Assembly: GCF_000737595.1 (NCBI RefSeq)
Contig: NZ_CP006271.1
Span: 1,426,001 to 1,490,000 of the forward strand
Length of the DNA stretch: 64,000 bases
Direction of reading: 5' to 3'
From: Synechococcus sp. KORDI-52
Lineage (GTDB): Bacteria; Cyanobacteriota; Cyanobacteriia; PCC-6307; Cyanobiaceae
Part shown: positions 52,153 through 61,408 of the stretch, piece by piece
Numbering within the stretch: the stretch's first letter is position 1
How the letters are laid out: every line of letters begins with the position of its first letter
Notes under the pieces: model-generated
What the model was told of the DNA's origin: nothing
Databases searched by the model: none
Seen by the model: only the letters and a program-made list of their open reading frames with translations
Position numbers and translations under genes: made by a program

Positions 52153-55100
52153 CGGTTTACCGAAGCAACAGGGCTGAATTTCTGGCTCGCTTGCTTTCCC
52201 GTCAGTTGATCGAGCAGCAGCCCGGCCCTCTTGAGACGGTGGAGGTGATGGTCAACACCTGGCCGACCAGTCGATGGTTGGGGGAACAGCTGGCCACGGC
52301 CAATGGCATCAGTTCCCTGGTGCGGTTCCCCTTCCCGGGCAGTCGTCTGCGGCAGCTGGTGCGCCAGGTGTTGCATCTTCCCGCGCAGGAGGACGATCCC
52401 TGGCGGGCGGGCCAGCTGGTGTGGGCTGTGCTCGAGCTGTTGCCGGAGCTATTGGAGCAGCCCGTCGCCCAGCCGTTGCAGGTCTGGCTCAACCAGCGTG
52501 AAGGAACCGCCTCGGGGTTGACGCGGGACCGTTGGCAGTTGGCACGCACCATCGCCGATGCCATGGACGATTACGCCCTCTACCGCCCCGATCAACTGGA
52601 GCAGTGGAAACGGCCGCGGCCCGATGACGACTGGCAGCCCCTGCTCTGGCGACTGCTGGCCCAACGGCTGCCCCGGGCTCCCTTTGGCCTGCAGGTGCGT
52701 GAGGCAGTCGATCGTCTCCGGCGAGGAGACGTTGATCCAGCCCTGCTGCCGGAGCGGCTGCGGCTGTTTGGCATCAGTGCCCTGGCACCGGTGCAGGTGG
52801 ATCTGATTCAGGCCTTGTCCGGTCTGCTGGAGGTGGAGATCTACCTGCTCACCCCCTGTCCGGATCTGTGGCAGCGCTGCGGCAGTCGGCGTGCCTCGCT
52901 CGGGGATGACTGGCTGGTTCCGCCCGATGGGGGCTGGTTGGCCGAGGCGCCGCGCCTGGAGGCCGTTCTTGGACGGATGGGTGCCGAATTTCAGCAGTTG
53001 CTGGAGGGTTCCGGTGAAGCGCAGCTGGGGGAGCGACGCGAGGGGGATCTGTTTGCAGGTTCCCTGCAGATCGCCGATGCGGAAGAGCGCCAACCCACCC
53101 TGCTCGATCAGCTTCAGCAACAGCTGGTGGATGCCGACAGCGTTCCCGCACTGGAGCGTTCCACAGACGATCAGTCGCTGCTGTTTCAAGCGGCACCGGG
53201 GCCTTGGCGGGAGGTGCAACTGGTGCGTGATCGCATCCTGCAGTGGCTGGAGGCCGATCCCGATCTCGCGCCCCGCGATGTGCTGGTGATGACGCCGCAG
53301 ATTGAGCGCTATGCACCGCTGCTCAGCTCCGTGTTCAACGACACGGCGGCCATCGGTGTCGATTTGCCCTGGCGCCTCACCGACCGCAGTCAGCAGAGCA
53401 GTCCGGGGTTGTCGATGGCAATGTTCACGCTGCTGGAGCTGGCGGCCACACGCCTCACCGCCACGGGGCTGGAACGTCTGCTGGGCAATCCGGCCCTGCA
53501 GGGCCAGCAGGGACTCACGCCGGAGGAGGCGGTGCTGATGACCCAGACGCTGCAACGCAGTGGTTTTCGCTGGGGGTTGGATGCCCGCGAGCGTGGCGGA
53601 GAGGAGGTGCACAGCCTGCGTTGGTGTCTCGACCGTTGGCTGCTGGGGCTGGTGCTGCCGGTGGAGCCGGGCTTGGCTCCAGCAGGTGCGGCACCGTTCC
53701 AGCAGGAGCTAGATCCCGATCGCCTGGTGCGCTGGTGGACGCTGCTGGACCGTTTGGCGCGGATGTTCGATCGCCTGCGACAGCCCCGGCCGTGCCATGA
53801 CTGGGTGCAGCTCCTGCAGTCCCTGTTGCAGGAGCTGTTCGCTGAGGGTGGGGCCTGGGCCGATGAGGCGCAGAGCTGGGCGGCGGCCCTTGAGGAGTGG
53901 CGATTGCGGGCCCATGACTGCCCCCTGGACCTCGATGCAGCCGTGGCCTTGGAGGTGCTGCAGGAGGCCTTGTCGGTGGACAGCGGTCGCTTCGGTCATC
54001 GCAGTGGCGCCCTCACCATCAGTGCCCTGGAGCCGATGCGGGCGATTCCGCACAAGGTGGTGGTCTTGATGGGCCTCGACAGCGCCGACTTCCCTCGCCC
54101 GAGCCGCCGTCCTGGCTTCCATCTGCTCGAGCAGCAACGGCGCCTGGGGGATCCCCGCAGCAGTGACCAGGACCGCTACGTGCTGCTGGAGGCCTTGATG
54201 TCGGCACGCCGTCATCTGCTCATCAGCTGGTGCGGGCGGCTGGAGCGCACCGGTGAGCCCCAGCCGCCTGCTGCGCCGGTGGAACAGTGGCTTTCAGTGC
54301 TGCAGGAGCAGTTGCAACGGGCCGGTGCCTCCACGGAGGGGTTGTTGGTCACTCCGGCGGCCAACCCCCTCTCCCGTGAAAACTTCCGGCCGGAGGCGCC
54401 GCTCAGTTGTGATCGGCGTCAGCTGGAGGCCCGGCGCTGCCTGGATGCTGCTCCGGCTTCAGTCCCGAATCCCCAGGGGTTGGCCTGGGCATCGCTCTGG
54501 CAGCCGAAGATCAACGATGACGAGGCCGATGGACGGGACGGAGACGATCTGGCCCTGGACGCTGAAGTGTTGCTGGCCTGGATGCAGCAGCCCCAGAAGG
54601 CCTGGTTGCAGGCGCGGGGGTTGCGACCTGGGGAAGGCATTGAGGCGGTGGAGGATCTCGAGGCGCTCGAGTTGGATGGCCTGCAGCGCTATCTGCTGCT
54701 CAACCAAGATCTTGAAGAGCACTTCATTCTCGGATCGGCTCCGGATTGGACGGCGTCGCTGGCGGGCCAGGGTGTGCTGCCGGCGGGGGCTGGTGCGGCC
54801 CTTGAGCAGGAGGAGCTGCAGCAGCGGTGGCAGGCCCTGCAACGGCAGCTTGCATCGCTTGGTGACTGCCGCCGGGAGGTGCCGGTGCTCGCCGGCCTGC
54901 CGATGCCCCTGCTCTACGCCGGCGACACGCAGGTGGTGGTCCAGCCCGGGATGCTCACGGCCGCGGCGGTGATGCGCGGCTGGTTGCAGCACCTGTTGCT
55001 GTGCGCTGAGGGATCGGCTCCTGCTGCCGGTTCAGCGGTGGTGGCGCGCAGCACCCGGGTTGCCGGCGCCGAGGTGCACGTGCGCTGGTCGGTTTTGCCG

Positions 55101-55391
55101 ACGGTTGAGGCCGAGGACCAGCTGCAGCAGCTGGCGCGGCTGGCACGACAGGGGCTGGAGCGGTGCTGGCCGGTCCCCCCCAAGAGCGGCTGGCAGATGG
55201 TGGCCAAAGAGCGGCGCAAACCGGGGGAGGGGCAGCAGGACTTCCGCAAGGCCTGGCAGGACGAAGGGTCCACCCCGGTGATGCAGCTCTGCTTCGGCAC
55301 GGAGATCGCTGCGGAGCAATTGATGGATCAGGCCGGATTTCAGCAGGCGTGTCAGCTGCTGTACGGCCCCCTTGTGGCGAACCTGCGTTAA
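52146..55391 (+). CDS. recC: Exodeoxyribonuclease V gamma subunit
   Basis: The 1081-residue product begins TVYRSNRAEFLARLLSRQL at a TTG start and has VMVNTWPTSRWLGEQLATAN, VLVMTPQIERYAPLLSSVFN and VVLMGLDSADFPRPSRRPGF, typical of RecC, the Chi-recognising subunit of RecBCD. Length is normal. It is first in the recC-recB-recD order. recC is followed by a short convergent gene before recB. Confidence 0.95.
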   Translation: MLTVYRSNRAEFLARLLSRQLIEQQPGPLETVEVMVNTWPTSRWLGEQLATANGISSLVRFPFPGSRLRQLVRQVLHLPAQEDDPWRAGQLVWAVLELLPELLEQPVAQPLQVWLNQREGTASGLTRDRWQLARTIADAMDDYALYRPDQLEQWKRPRPDDDWQPLLWRLLAQRLPRAPFGLQVREAVDRLRRGDVDPALLPERLRLFGISALAPVQVDLIQALSGLLEVEIYLLTPCPDLWQRCGSRRASLGDDWLVPPDGGWLAEAPRLEAVLGRMGAEFQQLLEGSGEAQLGERREGDLFAGSLQIADAEERQPTLLDQLQQQLVDADSVPALERSTDDQSLLFQAAPGPWREVQLVRDRILQWLEADPDLAPRDVLVMTPQIERYAPLLSSVFNDTAAIGVDLPWRLTDRSQQSSPGLSMAMFTLLELAATRLTATGLERLLGNPALQGQQGLTPEEAVLMTQTLQRSGFRWGLDARERGGEEVHSLRWCLDRWLLGLVLPVEPGLAPAGAAPFQQELDPDRLVRWWTLLDRLARMFDRLRQPRPCHDWVQLLQSLLQELFAEGGAWADEAQSWAAALEEWRLRAHDCPLDLDAAVALEVLQEALSVDSGRFGHRSGALTISALEPMRAIPHKVVVLMGLDSADFPRPSRRPGFHLLEQQRRLGDPRSSDQDRYVLLEALMSARRHLLISWCGRLERTGEPQPPAAPVEQWLSVLQEQLQRAGASTEGLLVTPAANPLSRENFRPEAPLSCDRRQLEARRCLDAAPASVPNPQGLAWASLWQPKINDDEADGRDGDDLALDAEVLLAWMQQPQKAWLQARGLRPGEGIEAVEDLEALELDGLQRYLLLNQDLEEHFILGSAPDWTASLAGQGVLPAGAGAALEQEELQQRWQALQRQLASLGDCRREVPVLAGLPMPLLYAGDTQVVVQPGMLTAAAVMRGWLQHLLLCAEGSAPAAGSAVVARSTRVAGAEVHVRWSVLPTVEAEDQLQQLARLARQGLERCWPVPPKSGWQMVAKERRKPGEGQQDFRKAWQDEGSTPVMQLCFGTEIAAEQLMDQAGFQQACQLLYGPLVANLR

Positions 55392-55600
55392 TCGAACAGC
55401 TCGTCGAGCATTTCGCGCATGCGTTCGTTGGAAACCACCATCGGCTCGCCGGCCTGCCGGCGGAAGAAGTAGGCCCGATGTTCCTGGCTGATGCTTTCAA
55501 CAGCGGCGGCCTTGCGCACCAGCAGCTGGGCCAACTTCTGACGACGTTCGGGGGACACAACAGGCCGGAGGCTTCCACCAACGTGTTGACCTGATGGCAT
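55388..55600 (-). CDS. Small hypothetical protein, antisense between recC and recB
   Basis: The ATG at 55600 gives 70 residues (MPSGQHVGGSLRPVVSPERR...), helical and basic, ending FFRRQAGEPMVVSNERMREM. A longer start at 55651 is possible. Its stop overlaps the recC stop by 4 nt on the other strand. A terminator-like hairpin lies in its leader. Confidence 0.5.
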   Translation of the reverse strand: MPSGQHVGGSLRPVVSPERRQKLAQLLVRKAAAVESISQEHRAYFFRRQAGEPMVVSNERMREMLDELFD

Positions 55601-55660
55601 CGCACACGCACAAGCCCCTGTTCTCTCAAGGGTTGGGTTGCATCCGTTCACAAGCCGATA

Positions 55661-55693
55661 AAAAAAAGCGAGGGTTCTTCAGGCCCCCGCTCA
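55661..55693 (-). terminator. Terminator-like hairpin upstream of the small minus-strand gene
   Basis: On the minus strand AGCGGGGG pairs with CCCTCGCT (one G-U) and is followed by at least seven T. No minus-strand gene lies upstream, so the hairpin is either an attenuator in the leader of 55388-55600 or the end of an unseen small RNA. Confidence 0.65.
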
Positions 55694-55805
55694 GGTCGTC
55701 TTCTGTTCTGGGGTGTGACATCACCCAGTCCAGTTCGCAGCTTTCGCCGGCTGCTTCATGGAACTTAACACTGGTTTTGAGGTCGGAGTTGAGCAGACTC
55801 CATCC

Positions 55806-58800
55806 ATGGCTCAGCGCTTCGATGCCAACACCTATCCCCTCGACCCTGGGGTCCGCCTGCTTGAGGCCAGCGCTGGCACCGGAAAAACCTTTGCCCTGGC
55901 GCATCTCTGTCTGCGGCTGATTACGGAGGCCGACCACGCCCTCGAGGCGTTGTTGGTGGTGACCTTCACCGATGCGGCGGCTGAAGAGCTGCGCTCACGC
56001 ATCGGCCAGCGGCTGCAACAGGCGTTGCAGGGCCTCGAGCAGCTTGACCAGGGGATGGAGACTTCTGCTCCGGACCCCGTCCTGGCGGACTGGCTGGGGG
56101 GTTCCGAGCCAGGGGAGGCGCGTCAGCGGTGGATTCGGCACCTGCTGGTGGCCCTCGAGCAGTTGGACCGGGCCGACATCACCACCATCCATGGCTTCTG
56201 TCGCCGCAGCTTGCGCCGTCTGGCCCTCAGCAACGCTGCGGCGATGGAGCCCCAGCTGGACACCGACGCCACCGCGCTCCAAGCCGAGGTGGTGCAGGAC
56301 CTCTGGCAACAGGAGCTGCTCAGCCTGCCGCCGGATCAGTTCAAGGCGTTGCGTCAACGCGGCCTCTCGCCCCAGACCCTGCGCAGGGGGTTGGCGCAAC
56401 TCGATGGCGAACAGCAGCCGTGGTTCAGGGGCGCTGATGGGGCGATCGATCTGGACCAGCCCCTCGCCCCGCAGCTGGAGCACTGGCTGGCGCAGCTCTG
56501 GCACGACTTCGTGCCGCTCTGGCAGCGGGATCATGCCGCTCTGGATGCCGGGTTCCGTCAGGCGGCCGAGCAGTGGAAAGCCCAGGGCTGTGGAGCCACC
56601 ACCCCTTATTCCGCCAAGCCCAAGAGCGATCGCTGCGCCCAGATCAACCAGTGGCTGGATGGGCAGACCTCAGTGCCATCGCTGCTGGAGATTGCCGCCC
56701 GTGAGAAGCCGCTGAAGGAGTACTTCCACCCCGGCAGTTGGTGCAAGGTCGCGCGCAAGTGCGGTGAGACCGACCCCAGCCTGGTGACGCCGGCTCTTCA
56801 GGCCGCCGTTGCGGCGCTCTGGGATGCACCGATTGAGCGCACCTGGCAATACCTCCTGGAACGGGGCTTGCAGGAGCTGGACCGCCGCCGTCGCCGCCGC
56901 GGGGTGATCACCTTCGGCGGCTTGCTGGCCTCTATGGATCCCGGCGATGGCGATGTTGCCTGGCTTGCCCCTCTGCAACAGCGCTACCGGGCTGTGATGG
57001 TGGATGAGTTTCAGGACACAGACCCCGTGCAGTGGCGCCTGTTGCAGCGCGCCTTCGGTGCTGGTGAACGCCACCTGCTGCTGATGGTCGGGGACCCCAA
57101 GCAGGCGATCTACCGCTTCCGTGGTGGTGATCTGGCTACCTACATGGCAGCGCGGGATCAGGTGGAGCGGATCGATCACCTGCTCGACAACTTCCGCACA
57201 ACGGCACCGCTGATGGAGGGGTTGAACCGCTTGATGGCTCCGGGTCTCCCCCGATCTGAACTGCCGGTGCCCGCGGTGCAGCCTCGCAGCTCCGCCACCC
57301 CACCGCAGGATGCCCCGGCGTTGCAACTGCTGCTGCTGTCCACAGAGGCGCCCTCCAGCCGCAGTGCCCTGGAGGCAGAGCTGCCCCAGCGGCTCGCCGC
57401 GATGGTGCTGGAGCAACTGCAACAACGGGAGGACCTCACCCCCGCAGATCTCTGCGTGCTGGTGAGTCGTCATCAACAGGCGGAAGACCTTCGCCGCGCC
57501 CTTGGGGTCTGCGGACTCCCCACCCGCCTGGTGACCCAGGGGGATGTGCTCGACAGTGAAGCCGCCTTGCTGTTGCAGTGGTTCCTCGATGCCCTGGCGG
57601 AACCGGGTGATGACGCTCGCCTGCGCCTGCTGGCCTGCTCGGGACTGATGAACATTGCGCCCGATGCCCTGGAGCCGGGGCGGTTGGATCAGCTGGCGCT
57701 GCAGTTGCGCGGTTGGGCTGATGAGATTCCGCGGCTGGGCCTGCTCGGGGCGCTGGCCGATCTGCTCAAGGGCGAACAGATGGCGGGGCTGTCGGAACGG
57801 GGCCGAATGCTGGGGGATCTGCAGCAGGCGGCGCGGCTGGTGCAGGAGGCGATGCACCGTCAGGGGCTTGATGTGGCCACTGCGGCGGATTGGTTGCGGC
57901 GGGAGCGGTTGCACCCCAGCCAGCCGGTGCCGGAGGCTCGTCAGCCCCACAGCGATCAGGCCGACAGCGCCATCGCCGTGGTCACCGTGCACCGCAGCAA
58001 GGGTCTGGAATATCCGGTGGTGATCTGCCCCTACCTCTGGCAGTCGCCCCCAGCCGTGGCCGGCCCGCTCTGGCGTGACCCCCGCTCAGGAGAGTGTCTG
58101 GCGCGGGTGGATGTCCACTGGGGGGAGGGCTGGCAGGCGGCGCAACAGGCGCAGCAGGACGCTGCGGCCGAGGCCGAGCGGCTGGCTTATGTCGCGGTGA
58201 CCCGAGCCCAAACCCAGTTGATCCTGATCTGGGCCAGGGCCAACGGCCAGGAGGATTCCCCGTTGCCTGCCTGGTTGTTCGGTGCTGAGGCCGCTGGGGA
58301 TGCGATCGATAGCCTCACCGATGAGCGGCTGAGCCAAGCCCTGGCGGAGCGACAGGTTCCGATCAGCATCGATGGCCTGGTCGAGAGCCTGCCCAGCGGC
58401 AGGCGTTGGCGGCCCCCGCTGCTGGCTGAGCCCTTGGCCCTTGGTTCCATCCCCAAGCGGATCGACCGGAGTTGGGGCCGGGCCAGTTACTCGGCCTGGA
58501 TTGCCTCATCCGACGACGTTCAGCTGCATGAACAGGGTCGCGATCGCGATCCCGGCGCTGAGGAATCGATCCTGGTCGGGGCAGAACCGGCATGGTCCGA
58601 GACAGGGCCGCTGGCGGCTTTCCCGCGCGGGGCCGGGGCCGGGGACTGTCTGCACCGGATCCTCGAACAGTTCCCCTTTTCTGAGGCGGAGGCCGCTGAG
58701 CCCCGCCAACGGCTCGAGCTGATCGCCGCCGAGTTGCGCCGGGCCGGACTTGATCCCGATCTTCAGAACGATGTGTTGACCGGGTTGGAGCAGGTGTTGC

Positions 58801-59414
58801 AGACGCCCCTGGGGGGACCGCTGGGTGCATTGTCGCTGGATCGGCTGGGGCCGCACCAGCGCCTGCCTGAACTCAGTTTTGACTTACCAGTGCAGCATGT
58901 GCGCACGGCCGATCTGGTGGCCGCCTTCGGTTGTGATGCCGAGGCCCGTTTCGGCCGCACCTACAGCCCGGCGCTGGCGTCGCTCGCGATCAACAGTCGC
59001 GGGTTTCTCACCGGTTCCATCGATCTGGTGTTCCAGGACCCCCAGCACCAACGCTGGTGGGTTCTCGACTGGAAGAGCAACTGGATCGGTGAACGGCGCA
59101 CCAGTACTGAGCTGGGACTCTGCGGACCGCATCACTACTCCCAGGAGGCGATGGAGGAGCAGATGTTGCACCACCACTACCCCCTGCAGGCCCACCTCTA
59201 CCTGGTGGCCCTGCACCGCCATCTGCGTTGGCGGCTGCCGGATTACAACCCGCAGCAGCATCTGGGGGGCTACGTCTACTGCTTCCTGCGGGGGATGCCT
59301 GGAGCGTTGGCTGCTTCTCCAGAAGGTGCTGTCGGACCGGGGCGCATCGTTGAACCCGTGCCCCTCCATCGCATCGCAGCCCTGGATCGAGCTCTGGGGG
59401 AGGTGCCGGCGTGA
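55806..59414 (+). CDS. recB: Exodeoxyribonuclease V beta subunit
   Basis: The internal ATG at 55806 is preferred (MAQRFDANTYPLDPGVRLLE then ASAGTGKTFALAHL, Walker A), giving ~1202 residues. UvrD-type helicase motifs follow (VMVDEFQDTDPVQWRLLQRA, VGDPKQAIYRFRGGDL, VTVHRSKGLEYPVVICP), and the C-terminal nuclease has the WVLDWKSNW active site. The product is the 3'-5' helicase and nuclease of RecBCD. It overlaps recD by 4 nt. Confidence 0.95.
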   Translation: MAQRFDANTYPLDPGVRLLEASAGTGKTFALAHLCLRLITEADHALEALLVVTFTDAAAEELRSRIGQRLQQALQGLEQLDQGMETSAPDPVLADWLGGSEPGEARQRWIRHLLVALEQLDRADITTIHGFCRRSLRRLALSNAAAMEPQLDTDATALQAEVVQDLWQQELLSLPPDQFKALRQRGLSPQTLRRGLAQLDGEQQPWFRGADGAIDLDQPLAPQLEHWLAQLWHDFVPLWQRDHAALDAGFRQAAEQWKAQGCGATTPYSAKPKSDRCAQINQWLDGQTSVPSLLEIAAREKPLKEYFHPGSWCKVARKCGETDPSLVTPALQAAVAALWDAPIERTWQYLLERGLQELDRRRRRRGVITFGGLLASMDPGDGDVAWLAPLQQRYRAVMVDEFQDTDPVQWRLLQRAFGAGERHLLLMVGDPKQAIYRFRGGDLATYMAARDQVERIDHLLDNFRTTAPLMEGLNRLMAPGLPRSELPVPAVQPRSSATPPQDAPALQLLLLSTEAPSSRSALEAELPQRLAAMVLEQLQQREDLTPADLCVLVSRHQQAEDLRRALGVCGLPTRLVTQGDVLDSEAALLLQWFLDALAEPGDDARLRLLACSGLMNIAPDALEPGRLDQLALQLRGWADEIPRLGLLGALADLLKGEQMAGLSERGRMLGDLQQAARLVQEAMHRQGLDVATAADWLRRERLHPSQPVPEARQPHSDQADSAIAVVTVHRSKGLEYPVVICPYLWQSPPAVAGPLWRDPRSGECLARVDVHWGEGWQAAQQAQQDAAAEAERLAYVAVTRAQTQLILIWARANGQEDSPLPAWLFGAEAAGDAIDSLTDERLSQALAERQVPISIDGLVESLPSGRRWRPPLLAEPLALGSIPKRIDRSWGRASYSAWIASSDDVQLHEQGRDRDPGAEESILVGAEPAWSETGPLAAFPRGAGAGDCLHRILEQFPFSEAEAAEPRQRLELIAAELRRAGLDPDLQNDVLTGLEQVLQTPLGGPLGALSLDRLGPHQRLPELSFDLPVQHVRTADLVAAFGCDAEARFGRTYSPALASLAINSRGFLTGSIDLVFQDPQHQRWWVLDWKSNWIGERRTSTELGLCGPHHYSQEAMEEQMLHHHYPLQAHLYLVALHRHLRWRLPDYNPQQHLGGYVYCFLRGMPGALAASPEGAVGPGRIVEPVPLHRIAALDRALGEVPA

Positions 59415-60991
59415 CGGAGTTGCTGCCCCCGGGAACCAGCACCTGGCCCTCCAGCTTCATGGCGGGCCTTCATGCCGCTCTGCGCCGTCGGATCCCACCC
59501 CAAGTGGATGGTCCCGCCCTGGAGGAGCTCAGTCGCGACCTGGTGCTGGCCTTGGAGCAGGGGGAGTTGACGGTGGCGCTGACTCCGGAACGGCTGGCCG
59601 TTGCCCAAGCCAGCGGCTGGCTGGAGGGTGATGCCTCCCCCCTGCTGCTTCAGGCTGATCGGCTGGGCTGGCGCCGCTGGTTGCAGGCCATGGAGCAGGT
59701 GGTGGCAGAGCTGGTGGAGCGGGCCCATGCTCCGGTTCCCAAGCCCGTCAAGGCTGTCGATCCCGACCTGTCGGATCGTCTCAACGCTGAACAGTGCGCC
59801 GCCGTGCGTGCCCTGGATCAGGCCTCGGTTGTGCTGCTCAGTGGTGGTCCGGGTACGGGCAAAACCAGCACGGTGGTGGAGATTCTGGCCCGGGCGGAAG
59901 CCCGCTATCCCGGCCTGCGCATCGGTTTGGCGGCCCCCACCGGCAAGGCGGCCCGTCGCCTTGGGGATGCGGTGCTGGCGCAACGGGCTCCGTTGCCCTG
60001 CAGCACCCTCCACCGGTGGTTGGAGGCCGGCAGCCATGGCTTCGGCAGGCACCGCCAGCGCCCCTTGGAGCTGGATCTGCTGGTGATCGACGAGATGTCG
60101 ATGCTGGATCTGGCCTTGACCCAGGCCCTGCTGGAGGCGTTGCCCAGCGGTTGCCGGCTGCTGTTGGTGGGGGATCCAGCCCAGCTGCCGCCTGTGGGCA
60201 GTGGAGCGGTCTGGCACCGGCTTCAGCAGCCGGACGTTCGCAGTCGCTTCGGTGAAGGGGCGGTGCATCTCGAGCGCACCTACCGCAACCGCGGTGCTCT
60301 GGCCCAGGTGGCGCAACAGCTGCGCCAGGGGGATCTGGCAGCGTTCGCTGCGGATCTGGCCGCCTTGCCAGAGCTGGCCAATCTTCAGGTGCATCCCAGC
60401 CCCCTGCGTCGTTTTCCAGCCTTGGTGCGCCAGCAATGGATTCAGCGCCTCCAGAAACTGCAGGTGCTGACGGTTGATCTCGACCGCTGCACCGAGCAGG
60501 AGCTGATGGCGGCGTCCCGGCCCTTGTTTGCGCTGCTCGAGCAGGACCTGTTGCTCTGTCCACGGCGCCGGGGGCCTTGGAGTCTTGATGATGTGCACCG
60601 CACGCTGCTCGGGGCCAATGCCGCCAGCAAGGTCGAGCGTTGGCCGATCGGCTTGCCGGTGATCTGCGGCAGCAATCAACCGGAACTCGGCTTGGCCAAT
60701 GGCGACCTCGGGGTTGTGATCGGGTCAGGCTCTGAACGACGCCTGTTGTTCCAGGTGGTGGATCCGGACGGCCAGCTGCAGGTGCGCCGTTTGCACCCAG
60801 CCCGTTTGCGGCGTCTCGAACCCGCGGTCGCCCTCACCATCCATCGGGCCCAGGGCAGTGAGGCGGATCGGGTGATCGTGCTCTGGCCAGATCCCCTCGA
60901 GGATGGCCCAGCTGCTGAGCATCAACGCCGTTTGCTCTACACAGCAATCACGCGTGCCCGTGCCAGCCTTGACCTGGTGACGCTGATCTGA
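59411..60991 (+). CDS. recD: Exodeoxyribonuclease V alpha subunit
   Basis: The 526-residue product has Walker A VVLLSGGPGTGKTSTVVEIL, LLVIDEMSMLDLAL, LLLVGDPAQLPPVGSGAV and the C-terminal ALTIHRAQGSEADRVIVLWP block. RecD is the 5'-3' helicase of the complex. It overlaps recB by 4 nt, so recB and recD are co-translated. Confidence 0.95.
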   Translation: MTELLPPGTSTWPSSFMAGLHAALRRRIPPQVDGPALEELSRDLVLALEQGELTVALTPERLAVAQASGWLEGDASPLLLQADRLGWRRWLQAMEQVVAELVERAHAPVPKPVKAVDPDLSDRLNAEQCAAVRALDQASVVLLSGGPGTGKTSTVVEILARAEARYPGLRIGLAAPTGKAARRLGDAVLAQRAPLPCSTLHRWLEAGSHGFGRHRQRPLELDLLVIDEMSMLDLALTQALLEALPSGCRLLLVGDPAQLPPVGSGAVWHRLQQPDVRSRFGEGAVHLERTYRNRGALAQVAQQLRQGDLAAFAADLAALPELANLQVHPSPLRRFPALVRQQWIQRLQKLQVLTVDLDRCTEQELMAASRPLFALLEQDLLLCPRRRGPWSLDDVHRTLLGANAASKVERWPIGLPVICGSNQPELGLANGDLGVVIGSGSERRLLFQVVDPDGQLQVRRLHPARLRRLEPAVALTIHRAQGSEADRVIVLWPDPLEDGPAAEHQRRLLYTAITRARASLDLVTLI

Positions 60992-61004
60992 AGCGGGTGG
61001 ACTG

Positions 61005-61346
61005 ATGCGGGTTGAGCGTCCCTGGGGCTGGTACGAAACGCTGACCCAGGGGGACAACTATCTGGTCAAGCGGCTGCTGGTTCGTGCCGGGCAGCAGTTG
61101 TCGCTGCAGCGGCATCGTCATCGCAGCGAAAGTTGGACCGTGGTGTCCGGCTCGGGGGCTCTGCTCTGCGGAGAGACCTGGCATGCCGCCAGCGCGGGCG
61201 CCATGCTCTCCATCCCCTGCGGCACGGTGCACCGCGCCCGGGCCAACGGTTCAGATCTGCTGATTCTGGAAGTTCAGCATGGCGATGATCTGCGGGAAGA
61301 CGACATCGAACGTCTCCAGGATGATTACGGCCGGGTGATAACTTGA
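61005..61346 (+). CDS. Mannose-6-phosphate isomerase type II-like cupin
   Basis: The 113-residue product is a single cupin: ERPWGWYETLTQGDNYLVKR, LSLQRHRHRSESWTVVSGSG (metal His), SIPCGTVHRARANGSD. It equals the C-terminal isomerase domain of bifunctional ManC/AlgA without the nucleotidyltransferase part. It probably acts in sugar-nucleotide metabolism. It starts 13 nt after recD. Confidence 0.85.
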   Translation: MRVERPWGWYETLTQGDNYLVKRLLVRAGQQLSLQRHRHRSESWTVVSGSGALLCGETWHAASAGAMLSIPCGTVHRARANGSDLLILEVQHGDDLREDDIERLQDDYGRVIT

Positions 61347-61408
61347 GGGCCAACCTTTGAAGCGTAGGCAACACAACCAGAGCGCAACTCTTACGTTGCA
61401 GGGAGGTT

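Noticed and set aside
52449-60679. Many long open frames antisense to recC, recB and recD
   Set aside because: They mirror high-GC codons of strongly recognised genes and show no motif of their own.
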